Shown here: one piece after another, positions 1 to 8,208 of the stretch
How positions within the stretch are numbered: position 1 is the first letter of the stretch
How the letters are laid out: every line of letters starts with the position of its first letter
NCBI RefSeq assembly: GCF_024519285.1
Contig: NZ_JAMZCY010000001.1
Span: 1,488,001 to 1,552,000 of the forward strand
Length of the DNA: 64,000 nucleotides
Direction of reading: 5' to 3'
Source of the DNA: Cohnella sp. WQ 127256
Lineage (GTDB): Bacteria > Bacillota > Bacilli > Paenibacillales > Paenibacillaceae
Position numbers and translations under genes: made by a program
Notes under the pieces: generated by a model
Told to the model about the DNA's origin: nothing
Seen by the model: only the letters and a program-made list of their open reading frames with translations
The model's database searches: none

Positions 1-1849
1 CTTCTCGGATCGCATGGTCGTTATCCCCCGTATTCCTGTAGCTCTCTTGAATTCTGGACAGCAGAAATATGCCGTAATCCATACTAATCCCAAAGGTCAA
101 ACCAAAGATAAACACGGGAATCATAATTGCAATATCGGTGGGCTCCATCCCAAATCGTCCCTCTTGAAATAACCATGTTAAAATTCCAAAGGATGCTCCA
201 ATACTGACAAGATTCATAAGAATAGCTTTCAACGGGATGAAGAGAGAACGGAAAGCTACGCATAAGACAATGAAGTTGGAGAGGAGGACAAATACGAGGA
301 CAAATTTCATTCGAGTGAACACTTCATCATGCACTTCTTGGTGATATTTCGGTTCTCCTCCTATTTGAACATCCAATGCTCCATACTTATCTGCACGTTC
401 GCGAACCCATTCCATCACTTCCTTCGAAGTTTCGTTCCCTTTAAGCCACACTGATATGAGATGAAGCCCCTTTCTTCCAGATGACTTCTCAATCTCCATG
501 TCAATGACTATCGGATCCTGTCCAAGCTCTCGCCGGATTTGATCTACGATTTGCTGGCTCGGGATTCCCACCCCGTCCCCATCTACCTTATCCTTCACAA
601 TCATCAATGCCTGTGAGACAAAGCGAGGTTGAAATCGTTCAATTACGATTTCAGAAGCCATGCGTGACTCCTTATCTTTCGGAAGTGATTCGGGGCCCGG
701 AATGCTAACTTGCATCGCACGGATCGGATACAAACAAATGAATAGTACACCAATCGCTAACCCTGCCGAAACCAAAGGCCGCTTCATTACAACAGCTATA
801 AATAAATACCAAGGACTTCTTCCTCTATGTACATTTCCATTCCTAACATTTGATGAGATTCGTTTGCGAAGCTTATATAGAAGAGCCGGTACAAAGGTTA
901 GGTTAACCAATAAGGAGACAGCGAGGACAACAAGTGCCCCCAAAGAAACCGAATTGAAAATCGGCATACGGATATAAAAGGTTCCGATTAGAGCTAGCGA
1001 GACACAAGCTACAGAAACGACAATGGCTTTTCCTGAGGTAGCCATTGTTTGCAGAAGGGCTTCGTTAACCGACAGATGAACGCGTTCCTCCCTGAACCTG
1101 CTTACCATCAGCAAGGCAAAGTCTATACATACGGCCATCCCCACCATAGGGATCACATTATAAACAAAGACGGACAAGGGCATACCGCCGTAAACACCGA
1201 TCCCGTACATAATTCCCATCGCGATGATCACGGTCATGGCGCCAGCAATAATGGGAATGCTCGCGGGCACAAGTCCTCCCAATGTAAATACCAAAAAAAC
1301 AAAAGCCACCGGAATACCGATTCTTTCGGCTGCTTTCAAATCATGCTTACTTGAACGGTTCACATCTTCTTGGATGACCGGTTTACCGGTTATGGTTACC
1401 CTATAATTCTGATCCCCTGAAGCTGCTTCACGAATTTGCTCCATTGTCCTTAGTTTATCTGGAGTGGAGCCTGGAAGAACGGATAAGAGCGCATACGCAT
1501 AATTCCCCTTCTCCAGCTCTTGTCGGTTAAGTGGGGATGCTGCAACATTCACCCCGCTAATTCTCTCAACCGTATTCAACGTTCGTAATATATAGGAATG
1601 AAAGGCACGCTTAGACATTCCCTTGTCGTTATTAAACAAAACAATGACAGGCTCGTCCGGTATATGAAATTGTCTGGACAATACTTTTTGAACTTGAGCA
1701 TATTGTCCATTGGTCACGAGTCCGTGATCACCTAGCACGGAAGGTAGCTGTACAGCGAAAGAACCAAGGATACCCGTCAGAACAAACCAGAAGCCGATAA
1801 CCCAAGACGAATATCGGATTGAAAAAGAAGTTATTTTACGGAGCATCAT
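1..1849 (-). CDS. MMPL/RND-family membrane transporter (3' part beyond left edge)
   Basis: Open on the minus strand from ATG at 1849 to the window edge, about 616 codons visible, so the C-terminus is missing. The N-terminus has a transmembrane segment (SSWVIGFWFVLTGILGSFAV) followed by a large extracellular domain. Near the left edge is the MMPL signature DYGIFLLSRI followed by TGDN. MMPL proteins are proton-driven exporters of lipids and other hydrophobic molecules. Its start overlaps the 3' end of the ketosynthase gene by 14 nt, so it is the last visible member of the type III PKS operon. By inference it exports the lipidic polyketide. A second ATG sits at 1846. Confidence 0.88.
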   Translation of the reverse strand, partial: MMLRKITSFSIRYSSWVIGFWFVLTGILGSFAVQLPSVLGDHGLVTNGQYAQVQKVLSRQFHIPDEPVIVLFNNDKGMSKRAFHSYILRTLNTVERISGVNVAASPLNRQELEKGNYAYALLSVLPGSTPDKLRTMEQIREAASGDQNYRVTITGKPVIQEDVNRSSKHDLKAAERIGIPVAFVFLVFTLGGLVPASIPIIAGAMTVIIAMGIMYGIGVYGGMPLSVFVYNVIPMVGMAVCIDFALLMVSRFREERVHLSVNEALLQTMATSGKAIVVSVACVSLALIGTFYIRMPIFNSVSLGALVVLAVSLLVNLTFVPALLYKLRKRISSNVRNGNVHRGRSPWYLFIAVVMKRPLVSAGLAIGVLFICLYPIRAMQVSIPGPESLPKDKESRMASEIVIERFQPRFVSQALMIVKDKVDGDGVGIPSQQIVDQIRRELGQDPIVIDMEIEKSSGRKGLHLISVWLKGNETSKEVMEWVRERADKYGALDVQIGGEPKYHQEVHDEVFTRMKFVLVFVLLSNFIVLCVAFRSLFIPLKAILMNLVSIGASFGILTWLFQEGRFGMEPTDIAIMIPVFIFGLTFGISMDYGIFLLSRIQESYRNTGDNDHAIRE

Positions 1850-3113
1850 ATAAACAATCACTTCGAGGGATCAAATGTTGATTTTTACCGAAAATCAATA
1901 CGGCATTATGGCCGCCAAATGCAAACGTATTGGACATAACTGTTTCTAGTTTTCTCCGCTTGAATGAGTTAGGTGTGTAATCAAGATCCATCTCCTCATC
2001 CCTCTCGACATAATTGATCGTTGGTGGAACGATATCATTCCTCAGTGCAAGAATGGACAAGACCGCTTCCACTGCGCCGGAGGCTCCTAAGAGATGGCCC
2101 GTCATAGATTTGGTAGAGCTAATACTGACATTGTAAGCATGAGAACCGAAAACTGCTTTTATGGCTCTTGTTTCCGTCAAATCATTAAGGATGGTGCTAG
2201 TGCCATGTGCATTTATATACTGGATCTTCTCCGGGTCAATGGTGGCATCCTCCAAAGCTAAGTTCATAGCCCTTGTCCAATCGCTCCCATCTGAACGAGG
2301 AGCAGAAATGTGAAAGCCCTCACCGCATGACCCATATCCGAGTAATTCTGCATAGATTTCAGCTCCACGAGCTTGGGCATGATCCAAGGATTCTAGAACG
2401 AGTATGCCTGCGCCTTCTCCTATCACGAAACCGTCTCGATTTTTGTCAAATGGACGGCTCCCTTGCCATGGATCTGTTTGTACCGACAGTGCCCTCATTG
2501 CGGCAAAAGAAGCCAATCCAATTTTACAAATGGGGGCTTCAGTGCCTCCGGCAATCATGACATCTGCTTCGCCTCTTTGGACAGCTCTAAAGGCTCCACC
2601 AATGGACTGTGAGCCCGAAGCACATGCGGTTACTGTACAACCCGTCAGTCCTCTGGCTCCCAAGCGAATCGAGATACGACTTGCCGCCATATTGGGAAGG
2701 AACATAGATAGTGCAAAAGGTGAAACCCGCCCAAAGCCCTTCTGAAGAACGTCAAGCATTCCCGATTCAAAGGTCATGATTCCCCCAACTCCACTGCCAA
2801 TCCACACTCCCGTACGCATCGGGTCTACGTTATGGCCGACAATTAACCCACTGTCCCTCAAAGCTTCATCTGCTGCTGCAATGGCAAGCTGTATGAATCG
2901 GTCTGTTCTTCTGGCTTCTTTAACATCCATCTCTTGCAAAGGATCAAATCCAGTAATTTCCGCAGCCAGCTTTACCGGTAAATCCTCCATCCACTCGTTC
3001 GAAACTTGCCGGATGCCTGAGACTCCTTTTATCGCATTGTGCCAGGTGGATTCCTTGTCCAAACCGATAGGGGTGACACAGCCCATCCCCGTAATCACAA
3101 CCCGTTTCTTCAT
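1836..3113 (-). CDS. Beta-ketoacyl-ACP synthase II (FabF-like) in the PKS operon
   Basis: A complete condensing enzyme of about 425 aa. Numbered from an upstream in-frame ATG at 3119, the catalytic Cys is 166 (TACASG), with His305 (NAHGTST) and His342 (TGHLLGASG), so the Cys-His-His triad is intact. The start at 3113 is preferred because an AGGGGG ribosome site lies 6 nt upstream; the ATG at 3119 would have no spacer. KAS II enzymes elongate acyl-ACP by decarboxylative Claisen condensation. It sits between a flavoprotein and the MMPL exporter, not with fatty-acid genes, so a dedicated role is likely: making or handing over the fatty acyl starter for the type III PKS. That role is inference. 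Confidence 0.9.
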   Translation of the reverse strand: MKKRVVITGMGCVTPIGLDKESTWHNAIKGVSGIRQVSNEWMEDLPVKLAAEITGFDPLQEMDVKEARRTDRFIQLAIAAADEALRDSGLIVGHNVDPMRTGVWIGSGVGGIMTFESGMLDVLQKGFGRVSPFALSMFLPNMAASRISIRLGARGLTGCTVTACASGSQSIGGAFRAVQRGEADVMIAGGTEAPICKIGLASFAAMRALSVQTDPWQGSRPFDKNRDGFVIGEGAGILVLESLDHAQARGAEIYAELLGYGSCGEGFHISAPRSDGSDWTRAMNLALEDATIDPEKIQYINAHGTSTILNDLTETRAIKAVFGSHAYNVSISSTKSMTGHLLGASGAVEAVLSILALRNDIVPPTINYVERDEEMDLDYTPNSFKRRKLETVMSNTFAFGGHNAVLIFGKNQHLIPRSDCLYDAP

Positions 3114-3131
3114 CTCCATCCCCCTCTTTAA

Positions 3132-4277
3132 TCAGCCTCGCAGTCTGGTCGCCCTTACCAGCTTCTCTGCCGTCCCCGGCATAAACGAACCCAATTGGAG
3201 CAACCACGAAGAAAGAATGGGATTTGTAAGTATGCGTTCAAGCAAGCTCCCCCATCTGAGTGCGCCTGATAATTGTTGTTTGATTTGCATCGTATATGCA
3301 TTTTTCCACTCTGAATAAGAACACTGACCTAGTAGATAGGAGTTAGCTCTTGGCGCGCAAAGCTCTACGGACCGCAACGCCATCGCCATACCGTCCCCAC
3401 AGAAAGGAGGAATAACGGCAACGGCATCCCCGATGCATGGAATTCCGTTCCATCCGTTCGGCTCTGGGCGAATGATGACCGGGAATGTAGCCGCTTGGGT
3501 TCCTGGCACAGCAATCGCATGCTCCAATCTTTTCTTCAGAACAGGAATCCGATTGACTGCGCTCTTCAGAATATTAGGGATGGCGTCGGAACCACCGTGC
3601 TTAATTAATGCTGGATTTGTGATCAGTGCAGCAACGTTCAAGTGTCCCCCCTCAATCGGAGAAATACCGATATATCCACCTTGAAAAAAATAAAGATCGA
3701 CTACAGGGTCTGAGTCAGATCTTGTATAATGCGATTTAATTCCCACATAAGTCCTATTGTTCGATTTGTGTTTTTGTCCAGTCGTTTGAAAGCCGTTTAA
3801 TGGTCGCCGACCCCAAGCTGCAATCACGGTGCGACAAGTGAGCTGAGATCTTCCTTCTTTCGAGGCGAGCTCCACAACGTGTCCATTGACTGTCTCTTTC
3901 AGTTCCGACACTGATCTTCCAGTGTACACACTGGCCCCATTGTCCAACGCAGATCGCTGTAAACTCGCATCCAAAGCTTGGCGACTTAATCCCATGGCTG
4001 TACCGGTAAGGGGAATTGTGAGGGATACGCCACGTTCCGTATGTAGCCGAACTAATGTGATGGGTGATGGCTGAAGGGAAGCTACAATACCATCCAATTC
4101 TAGAGTCTTCAGTGTTCCTAAGGACTCTGGGGATATAAACTCTCCGCACGCCTTATGACGAGGGAACGTATCCTTATCGACAAGAGCTACCTGCCAACCC
4201 TGCTTGGCCAAACAATAAGCCATACTGCTCCCCGCAATACCTGCCCCGATCACGACAGCATCAAATTCCGTTTTCAT
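3132..4277 (-). CDS. FAD-dependent oxidoreductase, GGR/FixC-like family
   Basis: About 381 aa. The N-terminal Rossmann motif VIGAGIAGSS binds FAD, followed by PRHKACGEFISPES, typical of the geranylgeranyl-reductase/FixC-type monooxygenase group, and a second FAD motif near GDAVAVIPPFCGDGMAMAL. The reading frame is open upstream to 4427, but ATG at 4277 puts the dinucleotide fold at the N-terminus as in the family, and overlaps the methyltransferase by 17 nt. In other type III PKS clusters such flavoproteins hydroxylate alkylresorcinol rings to quinones (SrsC is the known example). That activity is proposed by analogy only. Confidence 0.85.
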   Translation of the reverse strand: MKTEFDAVVIGAGIAGSSMAYCLAKQGWQVALVDKDTFPRHKACGEFISPESLGTLKTLELDGIVASLQPSPITLVRLHTERGVSLTIPLTGTAMGLSRQALDASLQRSALDNGASVYTGRSVSELKETVNGHVVELASKEGRSQLTCRTVIAAWGRRPLNGFQTTGQKHKSNNRTYVGIKSHYTRSDSDPVVDLYFFQGGYIGISPIEGGHLNVAALITNPALIKHGGSDAIPNILKSAVNRIPVLKKRLEHAIAVPGTQAATFPVIIRPEPNGWNGIPCIGDAVAVIPPFCGDGMAMALRSVELCAPRANSYLLGQCSYSEWKNAYTMQIKQQLSGALRWGSLLERILTNPILSSWLLQLGSFMPGTAEKLVRATRLRG

Positions 4278-5004
4278 TCGTCTTGGCCTCCCGTTCTTTA
4301 GGAACAATAACGGCATAACGAAATAGAGGCCTCCAACTGTAAATGATACTGACTCCCCTAAGTCTCTTAGCGAGATAACGGAAATCTGATCTGCGAAATC
4401 CTTTGGCCACAGACAGAGGACCGTCATGTCGGATATAGTTATTCCGTGAGATGAAGTGGGTTACGAGCCAAACGGCTGCCCAAGGAATCCAATGCCTATG
4501 TATATCATTAATGACAACACCTATTCTTGAAACCGCCAGCATCTTCTCTACTATCGATGGAAGTTCCTCTGTTGGGAAATGATGTACGAATTGGGATGCT
4601 GTCACGATATCAGCCTGCTGGACCGCCAGGTTAAATAAATCTTGTTGTATGAATTGGACCCGAGAATCATTGCGGAACAGATGCTCAGCCTCCACTCGAG
4701 CTTCATCGGTTACATCAGCCAAGATCACCTTCATCTTTATTCCTTGCTTGTCAGCCCATTTCAATATCCGTTGATTAATATCCCCGGAACCGGAACCGAC
4801 GTCAAGAATGGTTAATCTGGTAGGCTTTCCAGAGCTTTTCCACAAACGTTTAATGCCATAAAGTACCGGAGCCTTAGCTCCGAAAATCAAGTTAAGCCTT
4901 CGCAAATGACGCAAAGCTTCTTGAAGCTGGGCTCCACCTTGTGTAAAGTCATCCATCAATTCTGGCTTTGGCGAGCGATGACGAAACCCACCTCCCCCTA
5001 TCAT
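4261..5004 (-). CDS. Class I SAM-dependent methyltransferase
   Basis: 247 aa. The SAM-binding glycine loop is ILDVGSGSGD (residues 66-75), followed by an acidic residue in VILADVTDEA. The ATG overlaps the PKS stop codon as ATGA, indicating translational coupling. The first codons encode Ile-Gly-Gly-Gly-Gly through a run that itself looks like a strong Shine-Dalgarno sequence, but no start codon lies at a usable distance behind it. Likely role: O- or C-methylation of the polyketide made by the neighbouring PKS. It is a soluble class I enzyme, unlike the membrane ICMT-type methyltransferases found with BpsA and SrsA. Confidence 0.85.
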   Translation of the reverse strand: MIGGGGFRHRSPKPELMDDFTQGGAQLQEALRHLRRLNLIFGAKAPVLYGIKRLWKSSGKPTRLTILDVGSGSGDINQRILKWADKQGIKMKVILADVTDEARVEAEHLFRNDSRVQFIQQDLFNLAVQQADIVTASQFVHHFPTEELPSIVEKMLAVSRIGVVINDIHRHWIPWAAVWLVTHFISRNNYIRHDGPLSVAKGFRRSDFRYLAKRLRGVSIIYSWRPLFRYAVIVPKEREAKTNENGI

Positions 5005-6098
5005 GGATGATACGAAAAGCGAATCATTTCGGCTGTCATTCCAGGTCCGAAGGCTAAAGCGATTCCATCATGATATCCTTCATTCGTCTTGAGCTGATCT
5101 TCTCTTAATTGTGCCAATACGAACAAAATAGTTGCGGATGACATATTCCCATATTGGCGCAGAACAGACCGACTGGGCGCTGTTTGCATATCAGTGAGGT
5201 TGAATGCTTTTTGTAAGGAATCAATGATCCCCCTGCCACCAGGGTGAATCGCCCATAATGTCGGCAAAGCCTCATCGCCCCAGAAAGCTTGGAATGCCTC
5301 AGGAACTTCTTTGGCAATCAGCTGAGGAATCTCAGGTGAAAGATGTAATTGGAAGCCGTGATTCCCGACGGTCCATTTCATTTTATCTGCGGTATGTGGG
5401 AACAGGATCGCTTCTGCCTTATGAATGGCAAACCCTCGAAGGCGCTCAGGATCCTTCATTCCAACTACACAAGCCGATGCGCCATCACCGAATAATGCAG
5501 CGGTAAAGAGGTGAGCTTTGTCAAAGGAAGGTTGAATGTGAAGGCTGCACAATTCAACGGTTACCATGAGTACTTTGGCGTTTGGTTCTCTTCGCACGAT
5601 CTCTTCAGATAGACGAAGTGCAGTTAACCCTGCGGCACAACCCATAAAAGTTAACGGGGTTCTATGTACATCACCTCGAAGATCGAGGTGCCCTATCAGC
5701 TCAGCGTCTAACCCTGGAAGAAATAAACCGGTACAGCTCACCGTAATCAGATGAGTAATATCACTAGGCCGTTTCCTACTGTCGGTAAGCGCCTTTTGGG
5801 CTGCTTCCACCGCCAATAATATGGATTCCTTATGATAGATGGACATTCGTTCTTCAGTCGTGGGGATATTCATTTCGGGAGTCGAGGGAATATACCGGCA
5901 ACGCTCAACTGGCTCTAACAGGTTAGGCTCGCATGTGTATCGTGTATCTACACCACAATGAGCAAATATACGATGCACCCACCGTGCATCTTCTGGGCGC
6001 TCTTTCATTGCTTCCTTCAATCGGCGTACGGAGTCTTCTTGTTCTAGGCAATAAGCAGGAACGGCTGTACCTATGCCCATAATGGTTATACTCTCCAA
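5001..6098 (-). CDS. Type III polyketide synthase (chalcone/stilbene synthase family)
   Basis: 365 aa, normal length for the family. The catalytic triad is intact: Cys154 (TFMGCAAG), His285 (IHPGGRG) and Asn318 (YGNMSSAT). Type III PKSs condense acyl-CoA starters with malonyl-CoA and cyclise the product to pyrones or resorcinols in one active site. The start is TTG at 6098 with AGGAGG 10 nt upstream; the first ATG (6080) is too far from it. It is the first gene of a five-gene operon. A CATACCCTA element at 6130-6138 on the minus strand fits a sigma-K-type -10 box, but I cannot identify a matching -35, so regulation is open. Product chemistry is not predictable from sequence alone. Confidence 0.93.
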   Translation of the reverse strand: MESITIMGIGTAVPAYCLEQEDSVRRLKEAMKERPEDARWVHRIFAHCGVDTRYTCEPNLLEPVERCRYIPSTPEMNIPTTEERMSIYHKESILLAVEAAQKALTDSRKRPSDITHLITVSCTGLFLPGLDAELIGHLDLRGDVHRTPLTFMGCAAGLTALRLSEEIVRREPNAKVLMVTVELCSLHIQPSFDKAHLFTAALFGDGASACVVGMKDPERLRGFAIHKAEAILFPHTADKMKWTVGNHGFQLHLSPEIPQLIAKEVPEAFQAFWGDEALPTLWAIHPGGRGIIDSLQKAFNLTDMQTAPSRSVLRQYGNMSSATILFVLAQLREDQLKTNEGYHDGIALAFGPGMTAEMIRFSYHP

Positions 6099-6200
6099 AG
6101 GATAGGCGCCTCCTAACAGGATTTCGTAATAGGGTATGCAAACAATGATTAGGACAAGAAGTTATAATTTCAATATATGAATTGCTCATGTTTCACATAC

Positions 6201-6710
6201 CTATTTTTTCACTAATCCATTTGTAAGATTCAAAGTAATCAAATAGTTATATTTACTTGCGTGTTTCATTTCGTCTAAAATAATTCCGAATACTGTATCA
6301 CGATATATTCCAACAGGTAGTCCAAACCCTATTTTACGATACTTCTCAACTGCCGACAGCTCCCCCAATAAAGCCTGCTGTAAGCCTGCGACATACGACT
6401 CGACTGGCTTATGAAGCTCATTGCTAATACCTGTGATTTCCTGACCCGTAAGCTCTCTATACATACCTCGGAACATATGATTATGACCACGTTCGTCTTC
6501 TCGTATTGATGCAATAATTGCTGCTTGTTCAGAGTTTGGGGCAAGCTTAATTAGCTCATCATAGAACAACTCGTCATTTCGTTCTCCTTGAACGGCTTCC
6601 TTTATTAAATCTAATGCCTGTGAAAAAGTTATGGACCAAACAGGTACAAATGTGGATCTCATCCAATAAGGGTGTACACCATACATATAATAATCCTCCC
6701 AATCATTCAA
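6201..6710 (-). CDS. Ferritin-like/rubrerythrin-type protein
   Basis: 169 aa, mostly alpha-helical. Four helices carry the acidic and histidine residues of a di-iron four-helix bundle: GERNDELFYDEL, REDERGHNHMF, GELSAVEKYR and LDEMKHASKYN. The E-x-x-H pairs in helices 2 and 4 match the ferritin-like pattern. The Tyr/Trp-rich N-terminus (DWEDYYMYGVHPYWMR) resembles small Bacillales proteins of this class often found in spores. Possible roles are iron or peroxide handling; no substrate can be assigned. It is a single gene between the PKS operon and the SMR operon. Confidence 0.75.
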   Translation of the reverse strand: MNDWEDYYMYGVHPYWMRSTFVPVWSITFSQALDLIKEAVQGERNDELFYDELIKLAPNSEQAAIIASIREDERGHNHMFRGMYRELTGQEITGISNELHKPVESYVAGLQQALLGELSAVEKYRKIGFGLPVGIYRDTVFGIILDEMKHASKYNYLITLNLTNGLVKK

Positions 6711-6782
6711 TAATGGTCAGAACCAGCCTATGTACAAATACCCTTTTACGTTACATGTGTTACAGAATATGACTTTATTAAC

Positions 6783-6820
6783 CACCAAACAGGCTACCGA
6801 TGTCGGTAGCCTGTTTGGTG
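6783..6820 (-). terminator. Perfect 18-bp hairpin after the SMR genes
   Basis: Arms 6783-6800 and 6803-6820 are exact reverse complements with a 2-nt loop. It lies 17 nt beyond the stop of the second SMR gene. The T-tract on the minus strand (GGTTAATAAAG) is poor, so it may act as a terminator or as an mRNA 3'-stabilising stem. Confidence 0.7.
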
Positions 6821-6836
6821 ATCGTATGTGATTAAG

Positions 6837-7184
6837 CTAGCTTAGCGTATCCATTACCTTTTCAGGTTTACTCGAAGAGTTTAATAAGACGACGCCTCCG
6901 ACGATTAACACTATGCCTAATACAGTAACCGTGCTGAATGGGTCATCCCATACCCATATCCCAATGAGCGCGGTTATTACCGTACCTACACCTGACCATA
7001 TCGCATACGCTAAACTTAATGGGATTGTTTTAAGACTTAATGATAGGCAATAAAATGAGATAGCAAAACCAAAAATAACGCCAATGGTAGGGAATATATG
7101 AATAAATCCTTCTGACAATTTCAGCATTGTTGTACCAATTATCTCGCTAGCGATGGCTATTCCTAATGCCAAGTAACCTTTCAC
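6837..7184 (-). CDS. Small multidrug resistance (SMR) subunit B
   Basis: About 115 aa from GTG at 7184, with four transmembrane helices. This start places the invariant proton/drug-coupling glutamate at residue 14 (IASEIIGTTMLKL), as in EmrE, and has GGGGGG 7 nt upstream; an in-frame ATG at 7199 has no ribosome site. It is the second half of a paired SMR operon. In Bacillus such pairs (EbrAB, YkkCD, YvdRS types) form heterodimeric proton-coupled efflux pumps for cationic compounds, guanidinium-like compounds or polyamines. The substrate is unknown here. Confidence 0.88.
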   Translation of the reverse strand: MKGYLALGIAIASEIIGTTMLKLSEGFIHIFPTIGVIFGFAISFYCLSLSLKTIPLSLAYAIWSGVGTVITALIGIWVWDDPFSTVTVLGIVLIVGGVVLLNSSSKPEKVMDTLS

Positions 7185-7209
7185 AACTATACCCCCCATT
7201 GTCTATAAG

Positions 7210-7539
7210 TTAATGTGAGCCACCCGCTGAGAGCTTCATAATGACCACTCCACCAATGATTAAAGCTAAACCTAACCCCTTTTTGACATTAAAGTTCTCT
7301 TTATAAATAAGTACCCCCACTAATGCGGTCAAAGCAGTACCAACACCGGACCATATCGCATAAGTCGTTCCTAGTGGAATAGTCTTCATAGCCAAAGACA
7401 GGCAATAAAATGCTGAGCCCATTCCAATAACTACACCTATCGAAGGGTACAGCTTCTTAAACCCATTTGATAATTTAAGCATTGAACTCCCAAAAACCTC
7501 ACTAAAGATGGCTATGGCCAACAATACAAATGAATTCAA
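7210..7539 (-). CDS. Small multidrug resistance (SMR) subunit A
   Basis: 109 aa, four transmembrane helices, Glu14 in FSEVFGSSMLKL, then the family motif YAIWSGVGTALTALVG. It is paired with the downstream SMR gene (25 nt gap) and preceded by a TetR gene, forming a tetR-SMR-SMR operon. Divergence between the two subunits suggests an obligate heterodimer with opposite membrane topology, as in other paired SMRs. That is an inference from the family. Confidence 0.9.
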   Translation of the reverse strand: MNSFVLLAIAIFSEVFGSSMLKLSNGFKKLYPSIGVVIGMGSAFYCLSLAMKTIPLGTTYAIWSGVGTALTALVGVLIYKENFNVKKGLGLALIIGGVVIMKLSAGGSH

Positions 7540-7551
7540 TAAAACAACCCC

Positions 7552-8085
7552 TTACTTGATCATATTCGTCAATTTCTGGATGACTTGTTCACGTAACTCT
7601 GCATCCAACTTCCCTAATCCGAACATTTCTGAGAACCATAAGCCATCCGTTGCTAGTCTGACTACCGTAGAAATGACCGGATCAATCCCGTCTGTTTCCA
7701 TATTCCTTTGCCATATTGAATATTGGCTTTGAAGTTGGCTTAGTAACTCCGGATTTGCAAAGAGCGCAGCAATCAGTGCAGTACTAATCCCATTCCCATC
7801 CGTGATATCAGCAGAAGTTGAATCAATGTATGCTCGAGTCCACTTCCCATCCTCCATGGTTGAGTTAGTCGCTCTATTCTGGACATCAGAAACAAAATCG
7901 TTAGTTAACTGTTCCACCATACCTTTAATTAATGCTTCCTTATTCGGAAAATGGTGCAGTAATCCACCTTTACTAATTCCTGCTTCCTTAGCAACGGCTT
8001 CAAGCGTAAGCTTCTCGACTCCGAGATTTTTCACAATAAATGTAGCAGCCACTAGGATATCATTACGTTTAGAATTGCGATTCAC
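7552..8085 (-). CDS. TetR-family repressor of the SMR operon
   Basis: About 177 aa. The N-terminal helix-turn-helix reads TLEAVAKEAGISKGGLLHHF, typical of TetR repressors (QacR/YvdT type). GTG at 8085 has GGGGTG 6 nt upstream and is preferred over GTG at 8094, which abuts the ribosome site. It is the first gene of the operon and ends 12 nt before the first SMR gene. A consensus promoter with an inverted repeat between -35 and -10 lies directly upstream, so autoregulation is likely. The ligand is unknown, probably a substrate of the SMR pump. Confidence 0.87.
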   Translation of the reverse strand: MNRNSKRNDILVAATFIVKNLGVEKLTLEAVAKEAGISKGGLLHHFPNKEALIKGMVEQLTNDFVSDVQNRATNSTMEDGKWTRAYIDSTSADITDGNGISTALIAALFANPELLSQLQSQYSIWQRNMETDGIDPVISTVVRLATDGLWFSEMFGLGKLDAELREQVIQKLTNMIK

Positions 8086-8104
8086 ATTCCTCACCCCTAC
8101 ATTT

Positions 8105-8134
8105 AGTATACCGTCTGGACGGTTTTCAAGTCAA
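8105..8134 (-). promoter_or_regulatory. tetR-SMR promoter with embedded operator
   Basis: On the minus strand: -35 TTGACT (8134-8129), 18-nt spacer, -10 TATACT (8110-8105). The palindrome ACCGTC-TG-GACGGT (8110-8123) fills the spacer and touches the -10. A repressor bound there would exclude RNA polymerase, as expected for a self-regulating TetR. Confidence 0.8.
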
Positions 8135-8166
8135 TTGAAGAAAACTGAAAAAAGCAACCAGGCGCG

Positions 8167-8192
8167 AAAAAGCTGCCGTTCACGCCGGCAGC
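8167..8192 (-). terminator. Rho-independent terminator after the APH-like gene
   Basis: Stem GCTGCCG/CGGCAGC (8172-8178 with 8186-8192), followed on the minus strand by five T residues (8171-8167). It lies 17 nt past the stop of the phosphotransferase gene. Confidence 0.85.
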
Positions 8193-8208
8193 CTTCTAAG
8201 GTTTATGT

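Noticed and set aside
1049..1354. His-rich plus-strand ORF
   Set aside because: Antisense to the MMPL coding frame, which shows clear family motifs throughout.
2776..3318. 180-aa plus-strand ORF
   Set aside because: Shadow spanning the opposite strand of the ketosynthase and flavoprotein genes; no start signals.
4278..4427. N-terminal extension of the FAD oxidoreductase
   Set aside because: Lies inside the methyltransferase gene in another frame and precedes the expected N-terminal Rossmann motif.
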